Below the pieces are notes generated by a model that saw nothing but the letters and a program-made list of their open reading frames with translations, ran no database searches and was not told the origin of the DNA. From NCBI GenBank assembly GCA_937625935.1, contig OW569345.1, positions 434,001 to 498,000 of the forward strand: a stretch of DNA of 64,000 bases. The letters run 5' to 3'. The translations under genes and the position numbers were made by a program. This document shows, in pieces, positions 8,911 to 19,952 of the stretch. This DNA comes from Tetramitus jugosus (taxonomy: Eukaryota; Heterolobosea; Eutetramitea; Acrasida; Vahlkampfiidae). Within the stretch, counting starts at the first letter, position 1. Each line of letters begins with the position of its first letter.

Positions 8911-11900
8911 ATGTTGATTGGAAAGAGGATTCAAAAGCGATTTCAAAAGACGAATGCATCAGCATCGTCACCACCAGACAATCAATTGTTGTTGTCATCC
9001 TCTCCGACATCATTATCAACAATCGTCAATCACAATATCAACAACAACAACAATTTCAACAACAACAATAGTAACAAGATGATGAAGTTCAATTATTTTT
9101 CATTGGATGAGACAATGAATCCCATTACGTGCATCCATGCATTGGACTTTAATCAACAACAACGACAATCATCACTCTCATTGTCACCCTATCAACAGTT
9201 TCTCTATGTTGGATGCACCAATGGTAAATTGATTCTCTACAAGATTTTGAATCAACCATTGTCCATTAACAATAAGAGTAGTAGTAGCAGTAGCAGTAGC
9301 AGTAGCAGCAATAATCATAATCATAATCATAATCATGGTAGTGATGAGAGTAATGATCATGGTTCAGAATTGGAGTATGAAAAGTTCAATGTCACTGTTC
9401 ACATTCAATCATCACAATCATTACAATCATCACTGGGCAATGTATTGTTTATTGAGACTGATGTTCGAATGGGATTGGTGTTTGTCGTGTTTGAAGGCAA
9501 GGCATCACCACTGCACATTTTCAATCTCAGTATGACTCGACTATTGCACGTGAATTACAACATGAGTCACATTTCGAGTTTTGCACTGGACAAGCATCAT
9601 GACTACTATCGATTTGCATACTATGGATCATTTGCATCTTCAAATTCTTCAAATTCATCATCATCATCATCCAATCATACTCATAACAACACTAGTGGTG
9701 AATCGAGCCATCATCATGCATGTAGAATCCATGTTGTTTCCTATCGACACTTTCTATCAACGTCTGCCAACGAGGATCAATCGAGATTGACACTGGTTCG
9801 TTCATTGAATCACTCATCACTCCTGTCATCACTCCTGTCGTCCTCATCACCACTGTTGTCACCTTCATCATTGGTTGGTACCTCTTCTGATTCCTCTGTC
9901 CTTGCATCATCATCACCACCTTCATCATCATCATCATCATCATCCACTACTTCTGCTGCTGCTGCTTCTGCTGCTCATCAAGCAGTCATTTCTCACATGC
10001 ATCTCCATGGATCACACTTGGTCGTCTATCAACAAAACACTTGTCGATACTTTATGTATCACTTGCGCAATGATTCATCTTCCTCCTCTTCCACGCTGAA
10101 CAGTTCTGATGCTTCTGGAGTTACTAATAGTACGTTTGTTGCTAATGCTGTTGGTGGTGGTGGTGGTGATCAGCAGGACAAGACAACTCTGAAACAACAC
10201 ACTGCAACAAGTAACAATAATGGTCATCAGAATGATGTGTTGTTGATTGAGAACAAGTATTGGTCAACGTTCAACAAGTTGAAGGGTGGTCAAATACCAC
10301 GTGTCATTCATTTGAATGGAGATACTTGTCTTGTGAAGACGGGTGACAATCAGTGGTCTCCGGTATTCACGACTGTGGATCACTTGGGATTCGAAATGGA
10401 TTACTATTCAACGACATCAAGTACGACTGCATCTTCATTGTCATCTGTTTCTTCTGCTGCTGCCGCTGCTACTGTTGTTCAGAATAATCATGCATTGAGT
10501 GACTTGGATCGTATTTGTCATGCCATGATCCAACATCACAACACAAATGAACCATTCTTCAAATTGGGAACCATTGGCTTCTCTAGTGAACCAAAGGACA
10601 TTGCACTGTGCTATCCCTATGTGGCTGGTATTGTGAACAATCAGATTGAAGTCTATAGTCTGTACACTACTGGCTCATATGATGATGCACATTCATTACA
10701 GGTGGATTACAAGAGTCGATTGTTGAGTCTCATTAACTTTGATGATGGAAAGTTGATTTGTGGCAGCTCTGAACGATTTTATTTTGTCACTGGCAATTCA
10801 TTGGCGTACATGGTGCCTCCTCCACTGAATCAACAAATCAATTTTCTCTATGATCAACAACTGTACAGACAGGCACATCACTTGCGTCTATTGAAGTACG
10901 ATGTTTGCAATACTCCAAGTGAACAAGTAGAGCGATTGTTGATGAATATGCATTATGATGCTGGGTTTGCCATTTTAATTCGTGGAGACTTTGCAACTGC
11001 ATTCAAGTACTTTTATGCTGTGCATGACACGTATGCACAAACGTGTAGAGACATTCGAGATATACTTGCTCTGTTCAGAGAGTTGCCCCCACCAAAGCAC
11101 TCCTCCAATAAGAAACAACAACAACAACAACAGCAAGTGTTCATTGACTCTGATTTCTTTGCCAATTGGAGAGGCGTCAAATCAACAATTGTTTCTGGCA
11201 AGTTATTGTACAATTTATTGAAAGAGTCGATCATTAATCATTCCATCACAGTCTCGTACTCCGATGACAGCGTTTCAGAAGAAGGATTGGCACTAGACCT
11301 CTTGAATGATTCACTGAATCATCTCGTTTTCTTCTTGGAGAGACTGAGAGCTTCAGAAATTACACTGAGGAGTCCCTATGAGCAAGCAACGCTAGAGTAC
11401 ACGCTCATTGCTCTGTATATCAGAATGATGGACAATAGCGACTCGATAGTTCCCTATCAAAAAATTGAGAGCATCATCACTGGAACGAATAGCTGCAGCT
11501 TCGATTCCAATTTGAAGTCTAAATTCCTGCAGCTACTGAAAACAGCCAAGTGTCTCAGGCATTACTCCCTGTTGATCAAGAGTGGTGCCAAGGGTGATTT
11601 AGACCAGTACTTGCATGCACTGACAAGTTTGTTGCAGAATATCAAGGAAGACCGATTCGCAGCTCAATATGATGTTGTGGACGATGTTGTCTCCATCTTG
11701 TGTGATGTGAGTGGAGATGATCTGATGTCAGAAGATGTCCGACCTTCTCTCGTGTGGTGCATGACCAAAAATCCATCCAAGTCATCCAGCATATTCACTG
11801 TGGATCGAGCGGTGCAACCAGAACCATCTGCCGTGATTCGCTTCCTGAATGACTTCCCACAGAACATCAAATTGCAGTATCTGCACTATCTTATCACTCA

Positions 11901-12864
11901 AAAGAGAACAACTGAGCCAAAACATCATACATTACATGCACTGACACTCATTGATAACATCATGGCTGTTATTCCACCTCTATCCACATCGAGCATGTTG
12001 CGAGTAAGGGCTGGAGAAGAGTTTGGTCTTCTTGGCCAATATCGCAGAAACTTATTGAATCACTTGTGCGATAGTGAGTGGTATGACGTGCAGGAGGTGT
12101 ATGATAGACTACTTAGAACAGACAGACTCTATGAGGAGTTGATCGAGATTTACCGGAGAAGATCCATGCACGCTGAAGCCCTCTCTGTCTTTTTGTACAA
12201 CTTGAACGATTGGCTAGGAGCGGAAGAGTACTGCGACACAGAATATGCAAAGCAACAGAAGAAATTCGAAGAGGAGCTGTCAGCTCGCAGAAGAACAAAG
12301 GGACAAGTCAGTGTTCAACAAAGCAACGAAATTTACAATTCTTTGTTCACAAAACTGGTTCAAGTAAGCATTAAGAGGCCTACGAACAACGAAGGAGTCA
12401 CACTCGTGACTAGCTCTACCAAATTCATGAATGACCAAATACCTGTAGAGCTTGTATCACTGTTGAATCGACGATTCAAAGAGATGGATGTGGCTAGTAT
12501 TGTGACAATCTTGCCCGATGAGACCCCACTTGCAATATTGGAGCATTTCTTAACACAAACACTCCAAACAAACTATCATCAATCAAGAGTGGCCCAGCTC
12601 AAGAACAAGCTGGCTCAAAATGCAAATATACACACCAGGCAAGTTCAATTGAAGGCTGCACAAAGGAGCGTGAGCATAAAGTCAGACACAGTATGTCCCG
12701 TGTGCAGGAACCCCATCGGAAACGCTGTTTTTGCCGTGTTTCCAGATATGAGCTGTGTACATTACCGATGCTTGCAAAATGCTCCCAACTCAAAGGAAAA
12801 GCTTCGAAATGTACATCCCCAGACAAATGTTGATTTCGAGAAGGACCCCAAACAGTTTGACTAA
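8911..12864 (+). CDS. VPS39/TRAP1 (Vam6/Vps3)-family vacuolar sorting subunit
   Basis: Predicted tethering subunit of the HOPS or CORVET complex for late-endosome/vacuole fusion, 1317 aa. The N-terminus has a citron-homology-like beta-propeller (ITCIHALDF, FLYVGCTNGKLILYKI) broken by long Ser/Asn/His and Ser/Ala inserts. The middle and C-terminal parts are helical clathrin-repeat-like sequence (LYRQAHHLRLL; YDRLLRTDRLYEELIEIYRRR; HAEALSVFLYNLNDWLGAEEYC). The last 70 residues hold the VPS39 zinc-finger-like motif CPVCRNPIGNAVFAVFP followed by CVHYRC. The frame is open from the preceding gene's stop. ATGs at 8830 and 8911 are both possible, and I chose 8911 because 8830 leaves only 27 nt after the protease stop. 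VPS39 versus TRAP1/Vps3 cannot be settled by eye. Confidence 0.88.
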   Translation: MLIGKRIQKRFQKTNASASSPPDNQLLLSSSPTSLSTIVNHNINNNNNFNNNNSNKMMKFNYFSLDETMNPITCIHALDFNQQQRQSSLSLSPYQQFLYVGCTNGKLILYKILNQPLSINNKSSSSSSSSSSSNNHNHNHNHGSDESNDHGSELEYEKFNVTVHIQSSQSLQSSLGNVLFIETDVRMGLVFVVFEGKASPLHIFNLSMTRLLHVNYNMSHISSFALDKHHDYYRFAYYGSFASSNSSNSSSSSSNHTHNNTSGESSHHHACRIHVVSYRHFLSTSANEDQSRLTLVRSLNHSSLLSSLLSSSSPLLSPSSLVGTSSDSSVLASSSPPSSSSSSSSTTSAAAASAAHQAVISHMHLHGSHLVVYQQNTCRYFMYHLRNDSSSSSSTLNSSDASGVTNSTFVANAVGGGGGDQQDKTTLKQHTATSNNNGHQNDVLLIENKYWSTFNKLKGGQIPRVIHLNGDTCLVKTGDNQWSPVFTTVDHLGFEMDYYSTTSSTTASSLSSVSSAAAAATVVQNNHALSDLDRICHAMIQHHNTNEPFFKLGTIGFSSEPKDIALCYPYVAGIVNNQIEVYSLYTTGSYDDAHSLQVDYKSRLLSLINFDDGKLICGSSERFYFVTGNSLAYMVPPPLNQQINFLYDQQLYRQAHHLRLLKYDVCNTPSEQVERLLMNMHYDAGFAILIRGDFATAFKYFYAVHDTYAQTCRDIRDILALFRELPPPKHSSNKKQQQQQQQVFIDSDFFANWRGVKSTIVSGKLLYNLLKESIINHSITVSYSDDSVSEEGLALDLLNDSLNHLVFFLERLRASEITLRSPYEQATLEYTLIALYIRMMDNSDSIVPYQKIESIITGTNSCSFDSNLKSKFLQLLKTAKCLRHYSLLIKSGAKGDLDQYLHALTSLLQNIKEDRFAAQYDVVDDVVSILCDVSGDDLMSEDVRPSLVWCMTKNPSKSSSIFTVDRAVQPEPSAVIRFLNDFPQNIKLQYLHYLITQKRTTEPKHHTLHALTLIDNIMAVIPPLSTSSMLRVRAGEEFGLLGQYRRNLLNHLCDSEWYDVQEVYDRLLRTDRLYEELIEIYRRRSMHAEALSVFLYNLNDWLGAEEYCDTEYAKQQKKFEEELSARRRTKGQVSVQQSNEIYNSLFTKLVQVSIKRPTNNEGVTLVTSSTKFMNDQIPVELVSLLNRRFKEMDVASIVTILPDETPLAILEHFLTQTLQTNYHQSRVAQLKNKLAQNANIHTRQVQLKAAQRSVSIKSDTVCPVCRNPIGNAVFAVFPDMSCVHYRCLQNAPNSKEKLRNVHPQTNVDFEKDPKQFD

Positions 12865-13091
12865 CATTCTTTTTAATCTGTCGGCTCTACGGTCATCGCC
12901 CATAAATAAATATTAAGCTTTTGGTGCGTTTCTCGTCAGACACAATCAGATATCTGTATCTGATCCTCCAGTCCACCTCCAGCTGGATAATAAGTTCGAG
13001 CGAAACTGCAGTGAAATATACAGAACATCCTCAAACACAACCAACTCCGTAAACCAAAGATTAGAAATCTATTGTAACATACAACCAAGAG

Positions 13092-13673
13092 ATGAATTCT
13101 TTTTACTACAACTGCAGTGATATGTGCGACCAGGGAGAAAAGGTGGACTGTGAAAGTGTGTTGAGCTTGGATCTGACTGACAAGGATCCATCAGGACTCT
13201 GCGCTTCCTTGCTTGCTTTTGCTGGTGCATTGTTACTAGTCAGTGGGTCATTAGGAATGCTCTACAGCCTTACCTATCAGTCCATATTTGTTGCTCCACT
13301 CTGGTTTTATGTTCTGCTTGACTCCTATACCATTATTGTGGGACTCACTGCTTTGTTGAGTGTTGCAATTCCTCAAAAAACCTTTCCAAAGGCAAGATCA
13401 TATTCTGAGAACATATTCTCTTTGGGACTTGTGACTCTTCTCTTTGTTCAATTGATCCAGTTTACTATCAACGAATTCACCATGACTAGAAGGGGTCGCG
13501 TTGGTTTGCTCGTCAGAAGTTTGCAAATGACCCAGTACGCGATCTTAGCCATGTTCTTTACAATGTTGTTAGTTTGTGTAGTGTTGTGGCTGTTGAAGTT
13601 CTGGTCACCTCCCTCAGCTGAAATACAATGCAAAGACGATCGCTGTGAAGTGTCACATGTCGATTCTGCTTGA
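13092..13673 (+). CDS. Small four-TM membrane protein, unknown function
   Basis: 193 residues from a clear ATG. A Cys-containing, acidic N-terminus of about 35 residues is followed by four hydrophobic segments: about residues 37-61 (LLAFAGALLLVSGSLGMLYS), 68-95 (LWFYVLLDSYTIIVGLTALL), 110-127 (SLGLVTLLFVQLIQFTI) and 146-169 (AILAMFFTMLLVCVVLWLL). A short charged Cys-containing tail follows. The pattern resembles tetraspan-like proteins, but I see no tetraspanin CCG motif and name no family. Confidence 0.75.
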   Translation: MNSFYYNCSDMCDQGEKVDCESVLSLDLTDKDPSGLCASLLAFAGALLLVSGSLGMLYSLTYQSIFVAPLWFYVLLDSYTIIVGLTALLSVAIPQKTFPKARSYSENIFSLGLVTLLFVQLIQFTINEFTMTRRGRVGLLVRSLQMTQYAILAMFFTMLLVCVVLWLLKFWSPPSAEIQCKDDRCEVSHVDSA

Positions 13674-13811
13674 GCGCGCCCAAATTTGAATAAAAAACAC
13701 CGTTAACTGCGACCAAAGAAAAATGTTTCCCGCAGCTGCGCCACACAACAAAAAGGTGTATTGTTTCGTGTCACTCACTCACCCACCTTCTCTGGCGCAG
13801 ACAAAAAAAGA

Positions 13812-16800
13812 ATGCAGAACAAGGACACAATGACACCTCTCCGACTACAAATTGGTGAAGGTGACAATGACACGGAAATGGAATTTGAACTTGACATGGA
13901 AGAAAGAGATCAACAACAACAGCAGCAGCAGCAGAATGAAGCTGATGATGACGACAATGATGATGATGACGATCCATATGAGTTTCTTCCACAACTGTCT
14001 GTTGTTGACAATGTCAGTAGTGGTGATGATCATCGTGGCAATCACGAGCACAGTAATCGCAACAATAAAGTAGGGATCATGCCGAACACCCGTACGAATC
14101 AAAAGAAACGAACGAGGCACTATACTCGATTAACCGATGTTCGGACGTTGCCATTACGAATGAGACAAGTCCAGGATGCAAATGGTTGTTTATTGAAACC
14201 GTTGGCACCTGGTGATTTGACATTCCGTTCGTCATCATCATCGTCATCGTCGTCGTCATCTTGTCCAGATGTACAACTCAAGGACTACCAGTGGGAGGGC
14301 CTCAATTGGTTGCGATCTAATTGGTATGCGAAACGGAACTCTATACTAGCAGATGAGATGGGTTTAGGAAAGTACGTAACAGTAGTAGCAGTTGTTGTAT
14401 AAGAGTACAATCATTGTACGAGTTCTGTCTTGTTGTTGTTGTTCTGGTGTTTTTTCTTGTTGTTCTGACAAGTCTTTTTCCTTTCGAATATCTCATTCAT
14501 GTCATGTCTGATGTGTGCTTGTGGTGTGATTTCACATGTCTATGTGTGTCTGTGTGTGTGTGTGTCAACAGAACAGTGCAATCGATTAGTCTTCTTCACT
14601 ACATTGCAACAACATATGGCATCAATGGTCCATTTCTGATTGTAGTTCCGCTGAGCACGTTGACCAATTGGGAACGTGAGATCGATACATGGACTCATTT
14701 AAATTCAATTACAGTGTATTTGGATGATGATAGTTTGAGACAGGTGCAGGAAGCCATTCGAGGACTGTACGCCAACATTGTTCTAACGACTTATGAGATG
14801 TTGAAGAAGCACCGAACCTTCTTTTATCCAAAGAAATGGCAAGTAGTGATATTTGATGAGGCTCACAGACTTAAAACAGAAGATTCCACGATACGTCAAG
14901 TGGCAACCAAACTAAAGTACTCTCATTTAATTCTAATGACCGGTACTCCATTTCAACTGCACATCTCTGATCTCTTTAATTTATTATCTCTTGTGGATCC
15001 TCATACATATGATAATGTTGAGCATTTTTGCAACAAGTATGGAGATTTAACAACAGAACAGCAAGTACTCGAACTGAAACAATTGATATCTCCTCATGTT
15101 CTCCGAAGAACAAAAGATGAGGTCTTGTCTCTCGAAATGTCAGCAAAGGAAGAGATTGTCGTGGAGTTGGAACTCACTGCAAGCCAGAAGACGCTCTATC
15201 GTGCTATTTTTGAGAGAAAGACTGAATTTTTACGAAGAGAATTTAAGACAACACAAAGCATGTCGGCGATTGTAACAGCGCTTAAGAAATGTTGTAACCA
15301 TCCGTTTCTTCTTACGGGGGTGGAGCAGTATCTCAGCCAACAAAATAAGGACATACCCATTGAGGAACTAATGATCAAATCTGCATCAAAACTAATCTTT
15401 TTGGACAAACTCTTGTCGAAAATCATTGCCGATGGAGAAAAGGTTCTCATCTTTTGCCAGATGTTGGACATGCTAACCTTGCTCGAAGATTATCTGGCCT
15501 ATCGTAAAGTGGGATTTGAACGACTAGATGGAGGAATGTCAGTCGATGATCGAATGGTTTCAATCGACAAATTTAACAACGATCCCACGTGCCGCGCTTT
15601 TCTGCTTTCAACAAAAGCAGGCGGTTTTGGCATCAATCTCACCGCGGCCAATCATGTCGTAATTTACGAGTCGGATTTTAATCCGTTTAATGACTTGCAA
15701 GCATCTGCTCGGTGTCATCGAATTGGACAAAAGAAAAAAGTTTCAATCTATCGATTAATAGCCAAGGATACTTATGAGACATATATTTTGAGTCAAGCCT
15801 CCAAGAGACTGGGTGTAGGAGAAGTTGTTTTGGGGAATAACAATACCTCACAGAAAACTACGGATGAGATTGAAAGTATGTTGAGACATGGTGTCTACCA
15901 CATATTGTCAAATAATGACTCGCGCTCAGGTGATGATCTCCTAAATGAGAACTTAAGCTCCATCATTTCTCGCTCTAAAGCTGCTCAAGAGCACTCTGCC
16001 AAGCAACGATCCAATGTCATCTCTATATTCTCGAGAGAGAAACCAATCTCACATGATGGTGCTCACTCTCCTAAGCAAGACTCCAGCGATCAAGCAAACA
16101 ACATCCGCTCCATCTACTTTGTTCCAAAGGAGAATAAGAAGCAACAAATCGATATCAATGATAAGGACTTTTGGAGAAAGATGTTTCCTGATTATACTGA
16201 TACGACCGCTTTACTCGATCGACTTGACTCTCGTATGTACTCACTATTTTTCTTGTTGTTGTTGTTTAAACAACCTATTTACCGTATTCCTCAGCCGATC
16301 CTCTGGAACCACAAGAGAAATGTCAACTCTTTATGAGTCTTAAGTCCCTTTTTGCCGACCTGGTTAAGAGAGAGCAAACAACTCAAAATATCACTTCGAC
16401 GCTACTACAGGATAACTTGAGTATCAAGGAGTTGAACCTTATCGAAGAAAAAGCTTCATTATACAATGTGCAATCTGATGTGATGAAACTAAGGTCGAAC
16501 GTTCACTTGATACTTCTTCGTATTATGAATGACAAGCATGCTCAACAATTCACATCTGATGAAACACAATTCATTCATGACTGCCTCAGTCATTTCGAAG
16601 GGAAAAAGTTGAGAAATCGGAGAGTTGTCCTGCCATCCACTAACAAGAAAACAATTGAAACACTTCCCAAAGACATGGAAGGCTTTGCGAAACGGTCACA
16701 AAACAGTATCAATACCAATCGATCAACCAAAATTTTGTGGGCGAAAGCTCAAATACAGCAACCAAAGAAGAAAGAAAGAAAACGAAAGATTCAAGATAAT

Positions 16801-17427
16801 CCAGCACCTAGTCTAGTCACCTACCCATCTAATCGAGTCGTAAGCTTTGCCCTTCCTCATGACGTAAAAACACCATCCACTCGCGCACCAGTGGCTAAGA
16901 GAAGAAGATTGAATATACCATCGAGCCAAATCAAAACAAGGAGTCAACTAGCAGCAGAAATTGGTGGTAGTTCAAATCTACAACAACAAGAGCAACAAGA
17001 AGACATTTTGATACCTAGAAAGTCTTGGGAATTGTCGCACAATGAGACTTGTGCTGCTTGCCAAGTAGAAATTACTCCAATTTGTGCTCGAAGTTATTAC
17101 CATGCTCGATACACCTCAGAATTCCAGATTCTCTTTCCACATTTCAATGAAGATCTAAAGCGTGTATGTAATCAATGTTACATGTCATGCAGAGAGTTTA
17201 GAGAGAAACGAGCATTAGACATGAAGAAAAAGAGGTCAGAAAAGAGGAAGAAACTCCAAGCTCAGCGCGTCGAACCGAAACGTAGCTCTTTCTTCACAGC
17301 GTTGAATTCCTCGTCCTCTACAAACAATGGCCATCGACCAAGCAAACAGCACTCATTCACATTCGTTCCTCAGACAAAACCAAAGCCAACCATTACGAAA
17401 GCACTTCTCACTGTAAATGGCAGCTGA
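13812..17427 (+). CDS. CHD-like SNF2 chromatin-remodelling ATPase without chromodomains
   Basis: Three exons (13812-14371, 14572-16232, 16295-17427) join in frame to 1117 aa. The introns are 200 nt (GTACGT...AACAG) and 62 nt (GTATGT...CTCAG). An acidic, Gln-rich N-terminus of about 150 residues is followed directly by the ATPase: [16 protein letters not shown], Walker A DEMGLGKT (181-188, spanning intron 1), [21 protein letters not shown] (282-285), TGTPFQLH, the helicase-C motif [19 protein letters not shown], and [31 protein letters not shown] and the post-helicase [12 protein letters not shown] are CHD-like. No chromodomain is visible. Motif III reads TGTPFQL where TGTPLQN is usual. The C-terminus is basic, with a Cys cluster (C993, C996, C1004, C1032, C1035, C1039) in a possible zinc-binding module. 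Expected to slide nucleosomes in the nucleus. An ALC1-like identity is the alternative. Confidence 0.9.
14551..14564. repeat. (TG)7 tract before a 3' splice site
   Basis: Seven TG copies lie 7 nt before the acceptor AG of intron 1 in the SNF2 gene. In plus-strand RNA this gives a UG-rich stretch in the polypyrimidine position. Confidence 0.8.
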
Positions 17428-17740
17428 CAATATTTGTACAATTTTTTTTACAGCCATCACGCGTCGGAACAATTGTCCAATCTAAAATTTAACCTCGGAC
17501 ACCCACTGCCAGCAGAACGTTTATGATCCTCTGCTTTGGCCCTTGGAACTCTTGACACCCAACAAAATCTTTTTTAGGTGGACGAACCATGACAAAAGAA
17601 CCAACTTTGCTCCACCACTTTGCAATCCATACTGTGTAGTCACGAATTCTTTCAGTTAACTTGGTGCACAACTTACTCACACACATCACACAAACCAGCA
17701 TTTCGTTTCCTTATCTCATTCCTTCTGAATTCAGCTTGAA
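17428..17740. other. Intergenic
   Basis: 313 nt between the SNF2 gene and the MATH-like gene. A 70-codon minus-strand ORF (17489-17701) starts with ATG but has no recognisable feature, and I do not call it. Probably a 3' UTR plus promoter. Confidence 0.5.
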
Positions 17741-19924
17741 ATGCCTCTCACTCCTACCAATAATCACCTTCTGAATCCACAGAAGAATGAAAGTAGCTTC
17801 CTCTATTCCAACTATTGTGGAAATATCAAGCATGATGTCCGTTCTCCTTCTGTGTTATCTGAACTATCGACCAGCAACAATACTCCCATAAATAGTAACA
17901 ACAGTCCATACCATAAACAACCTCTTCCACCAATCAACTCCTACAATATTTCTCCACAGAACCAAATGATTCAAGACGACATCAATACAACAACCACTTC
18001 TACCAACAGTCCCAGAAAACGAACAAAAAAAAGAGACTCAAAATCCATTGTAACATCAACCACGAGAAGGAGCCAGTCCATACCTGAGAACACATTGTTT
18101 GGAAGTCCTCCAGAAACGGACAATAGTCCCCTTATCTCCTCTTCTTCTTCTTCTTCTCAACAACAAATGACAATCCACTCACGGCATAGGTTCTCTGCTC
18201 CTACTGTCCTCCACCACAGTTCCCTTTCTGTGACAACTGGTAGTGCCGTATCTTTGAATTCTTCCTATGCTCTCCAACCACAATACCAGATGAATAACTC
18301 TCCTGCAAATACAGATATTGGCTCGGCCTCACCTCCTCTTAAGATGAACTCTCCTCGAATCACAAAATCGGTACACCATCCTCACATGCACCATCCCTCC
18401 TCATGTACTTCCATGGAAAACAGTTGTGATATAGGTTATGTGCGCACTCCACAGTCAGCAACCATCAAGTCCTTTGTGTCTGACTATGGTACCACGCAAC
18501 TGCAACAACAGCATCACGATGAGAGCTCTCCACCTGCCTCCTCGCACTCCCGATTGTCCTCTTCTCCTATTACGACTAGTGTTCGAGTCAAGAGAGCTGA
18601 CAACTCTACTGAAGAGTCGCAACAACAACAGTTGCAACAGCTGAAGCATACCCGATTGTTTCCTCTGTCCTATGAATCTCAATCAGAGCCATTGCATCTC
18701 CGTTCAAACTCAATTCGAACTCATGATCATAAGTATGGTTGTTACCAGAGTCTCCACTATCGAAAATTGCATCAGATCATTGTGGACGAAGTGGATCACA
18801 GTCGACTCATACTCGGTCTTCTCCAAGAGAAAACTCAGTTGACCAAGAGACTCGAGACTCAAAATCAGTTCCAAGATGATATGGAAAGTGAGATGAACCA
18901 GTTGGAGAGTGATCTGATGAGTGAGAAGGAGATGAAACATGTGCAAAATGATATCATAAGGGATATGAATACAAAAATTAAGAGACAAGAGGAGGGAATC
19001 AGAGAACTGAACAGTGATTATCATGCGTTGTTTTCACTGTATCAAGAGCTGTTTGACAACCACCAACAGCTCGTTCTTCACCTGCAACAACAACAACATC
19101 GTCAGCAGCAGGAACTGCAACAATCTCAACTTCAACCCAACAACTCAACAGTCCATCGTCTCAATTTAAGCAGTACCAACAGTAGTAACATCAACAACAG
19201 TAGTAACAGCCAAAATAATACTGTGAATAATTTTGATAATGTACCAAGGATCGCATCTCCAAATCCGAGGAGGCATCATCCCGTGTTCCAATCCCAGTTG
19301 CAACAATCAGAATCCCAAAAACGTAATCCTTATCAAAAGATGCAACAAAACTTTGGAGAGGACCAAAACTTACTCTATCTCAACACAAACATGCTGTCAT
19401 TCAATCATAATGGCAGTCAGCTTGGTGATTCTCCTCATTATCCTGTGTCTCCCATGATGATGATGATGAATAGTGATGGTTGCCTCTCTTCTGCAGCCAA
19501 GTTCATCTCTGAAGAATCCGCTGAAGTGTTCATTCCTACGCTGTGCCCCACTTCTCAATCGTCTATATCGGAAGAATTTGAACTCTGTGGTCTGTACTGG
19601 CAAGTTGTCTGCCAAAAGAGAGGAACAGACAGAGAGAATCAATGCACATCAGGTCTCTGCCTATCTAGCTGTTATTCGAGTTGTGAGGTGAAAGCCAAGT
19701 TTAGAATATGTCTACAGAACTCTCAAGTTGTTTGGAAACAAAAGAGCTCTGTGCGGTTCGGTTACAACATGATCGCATGGGGCAGAGACAACTTTTTGGA
19801 AAAGGATGACATGAACGATTTTGTTTGCACGAGAGAAAACAGGAATGGCTCACAAGAACAAGGATTTTATCTCACTGTACATATTCAAGTTGAGGAAGCT
19901 CGAAATGCAATCATTACTGCATAG
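17741..19924 (+). CDS. Low-complexity/coiled-coil protein with C-terminal MATH-like domain
   Basis: 727 aa from the first ATG after an in-frame stop. Residues 1-340 are Ser/Pro/Asn/Thr-rich, with many SP and TP sites that could be phosphorylated. Residues about 350-450 form a coiled coil (LQEKTQLTKRLETQNQFQDD, MNQLESDLMSEKEMKHV). A Gln/Asn-rich linker follows. The last about 125 residues look like a MATH (TRAF-homology) fold: FELCGLYWQVVCQKRG, CLSSCYSSCEVKAKFRICLQN, then WGRDNFLEKDDM and a closing LTVHIQVEE strand. MATH domains bind peptides and often follow coiled coils, as in TRAF proteins, so an adaptor role is plausible. The domain call is by pattern only. Confidence 0.75.
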   Translation: MPLTPTNNHLLNPQKNESSFLYSNYCGNIKHDVRSPSVLSELSTSNNTPINSNNSPYHKQPLPPINSYNISPQNQMIQDDINTTTTSTNSPRKRTKKRDSKSIVTSTTRRSQSIPENTLFGSPPETDNSPLISSSSSSSQQQMTIHSRHRFSAPTVLHHSSLSVTTGSAVSLNSSYALQPQYQMNNSPANTDIGSASPPLKMNSPRITKSVHHPHMHHPSSCTSMENSCDIGYVRTPQSATIKSFVSDYGTTQLQQQHHDESSPPASSHSRLSSSPITTSVRVKRADNSTEESQQQQLQQLKHTRLFPLSYESQSEPLHLRSNSIRTHDHKYGCYQSLHYRKLHQIIVDEVDHSRLILGLLQEKTQLTKRLETQNQFQDDMESEMNQLESDLMSEKEMKHVQNDIIRDMNTKIKRQEEGIRELNSDYHALFSLYQELFDNHQQLVLHLQQQQHRQQQELQQSQLQPNNSTVHRLNLSSTNSSNINNSSNSQNNTVNNFDNVPRIASPNPRRHHPVFQSQLQQSESQKRNPYQKMQQNFGEDQNLLYLNTNMLSFNHNGSQLGDSPHYPVSPMMMMMNSDGCLSSAAKFISEESAEVFIPTLCPTSQSSISEEFELCGLYWQVVCQKRGTDRENQCTSGLCLSSCYSSCEVKAKFRICLQNSQVVWKQKSSVRFGYNMIAWGRDNFLEKDDMNDFVCTRENRNGSQEQGFYLTVHIQVEEARNAIITA

Positions 19925-19952
19925 AAAGCCCTTTCAATGACCTCCAATAAAA

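Noticed and set aside
17489-17701. 70-codon minus-strand ORF between two plus-strand genes
   Set aside because: No recognisable features and no room for its own promoter and 3' end.
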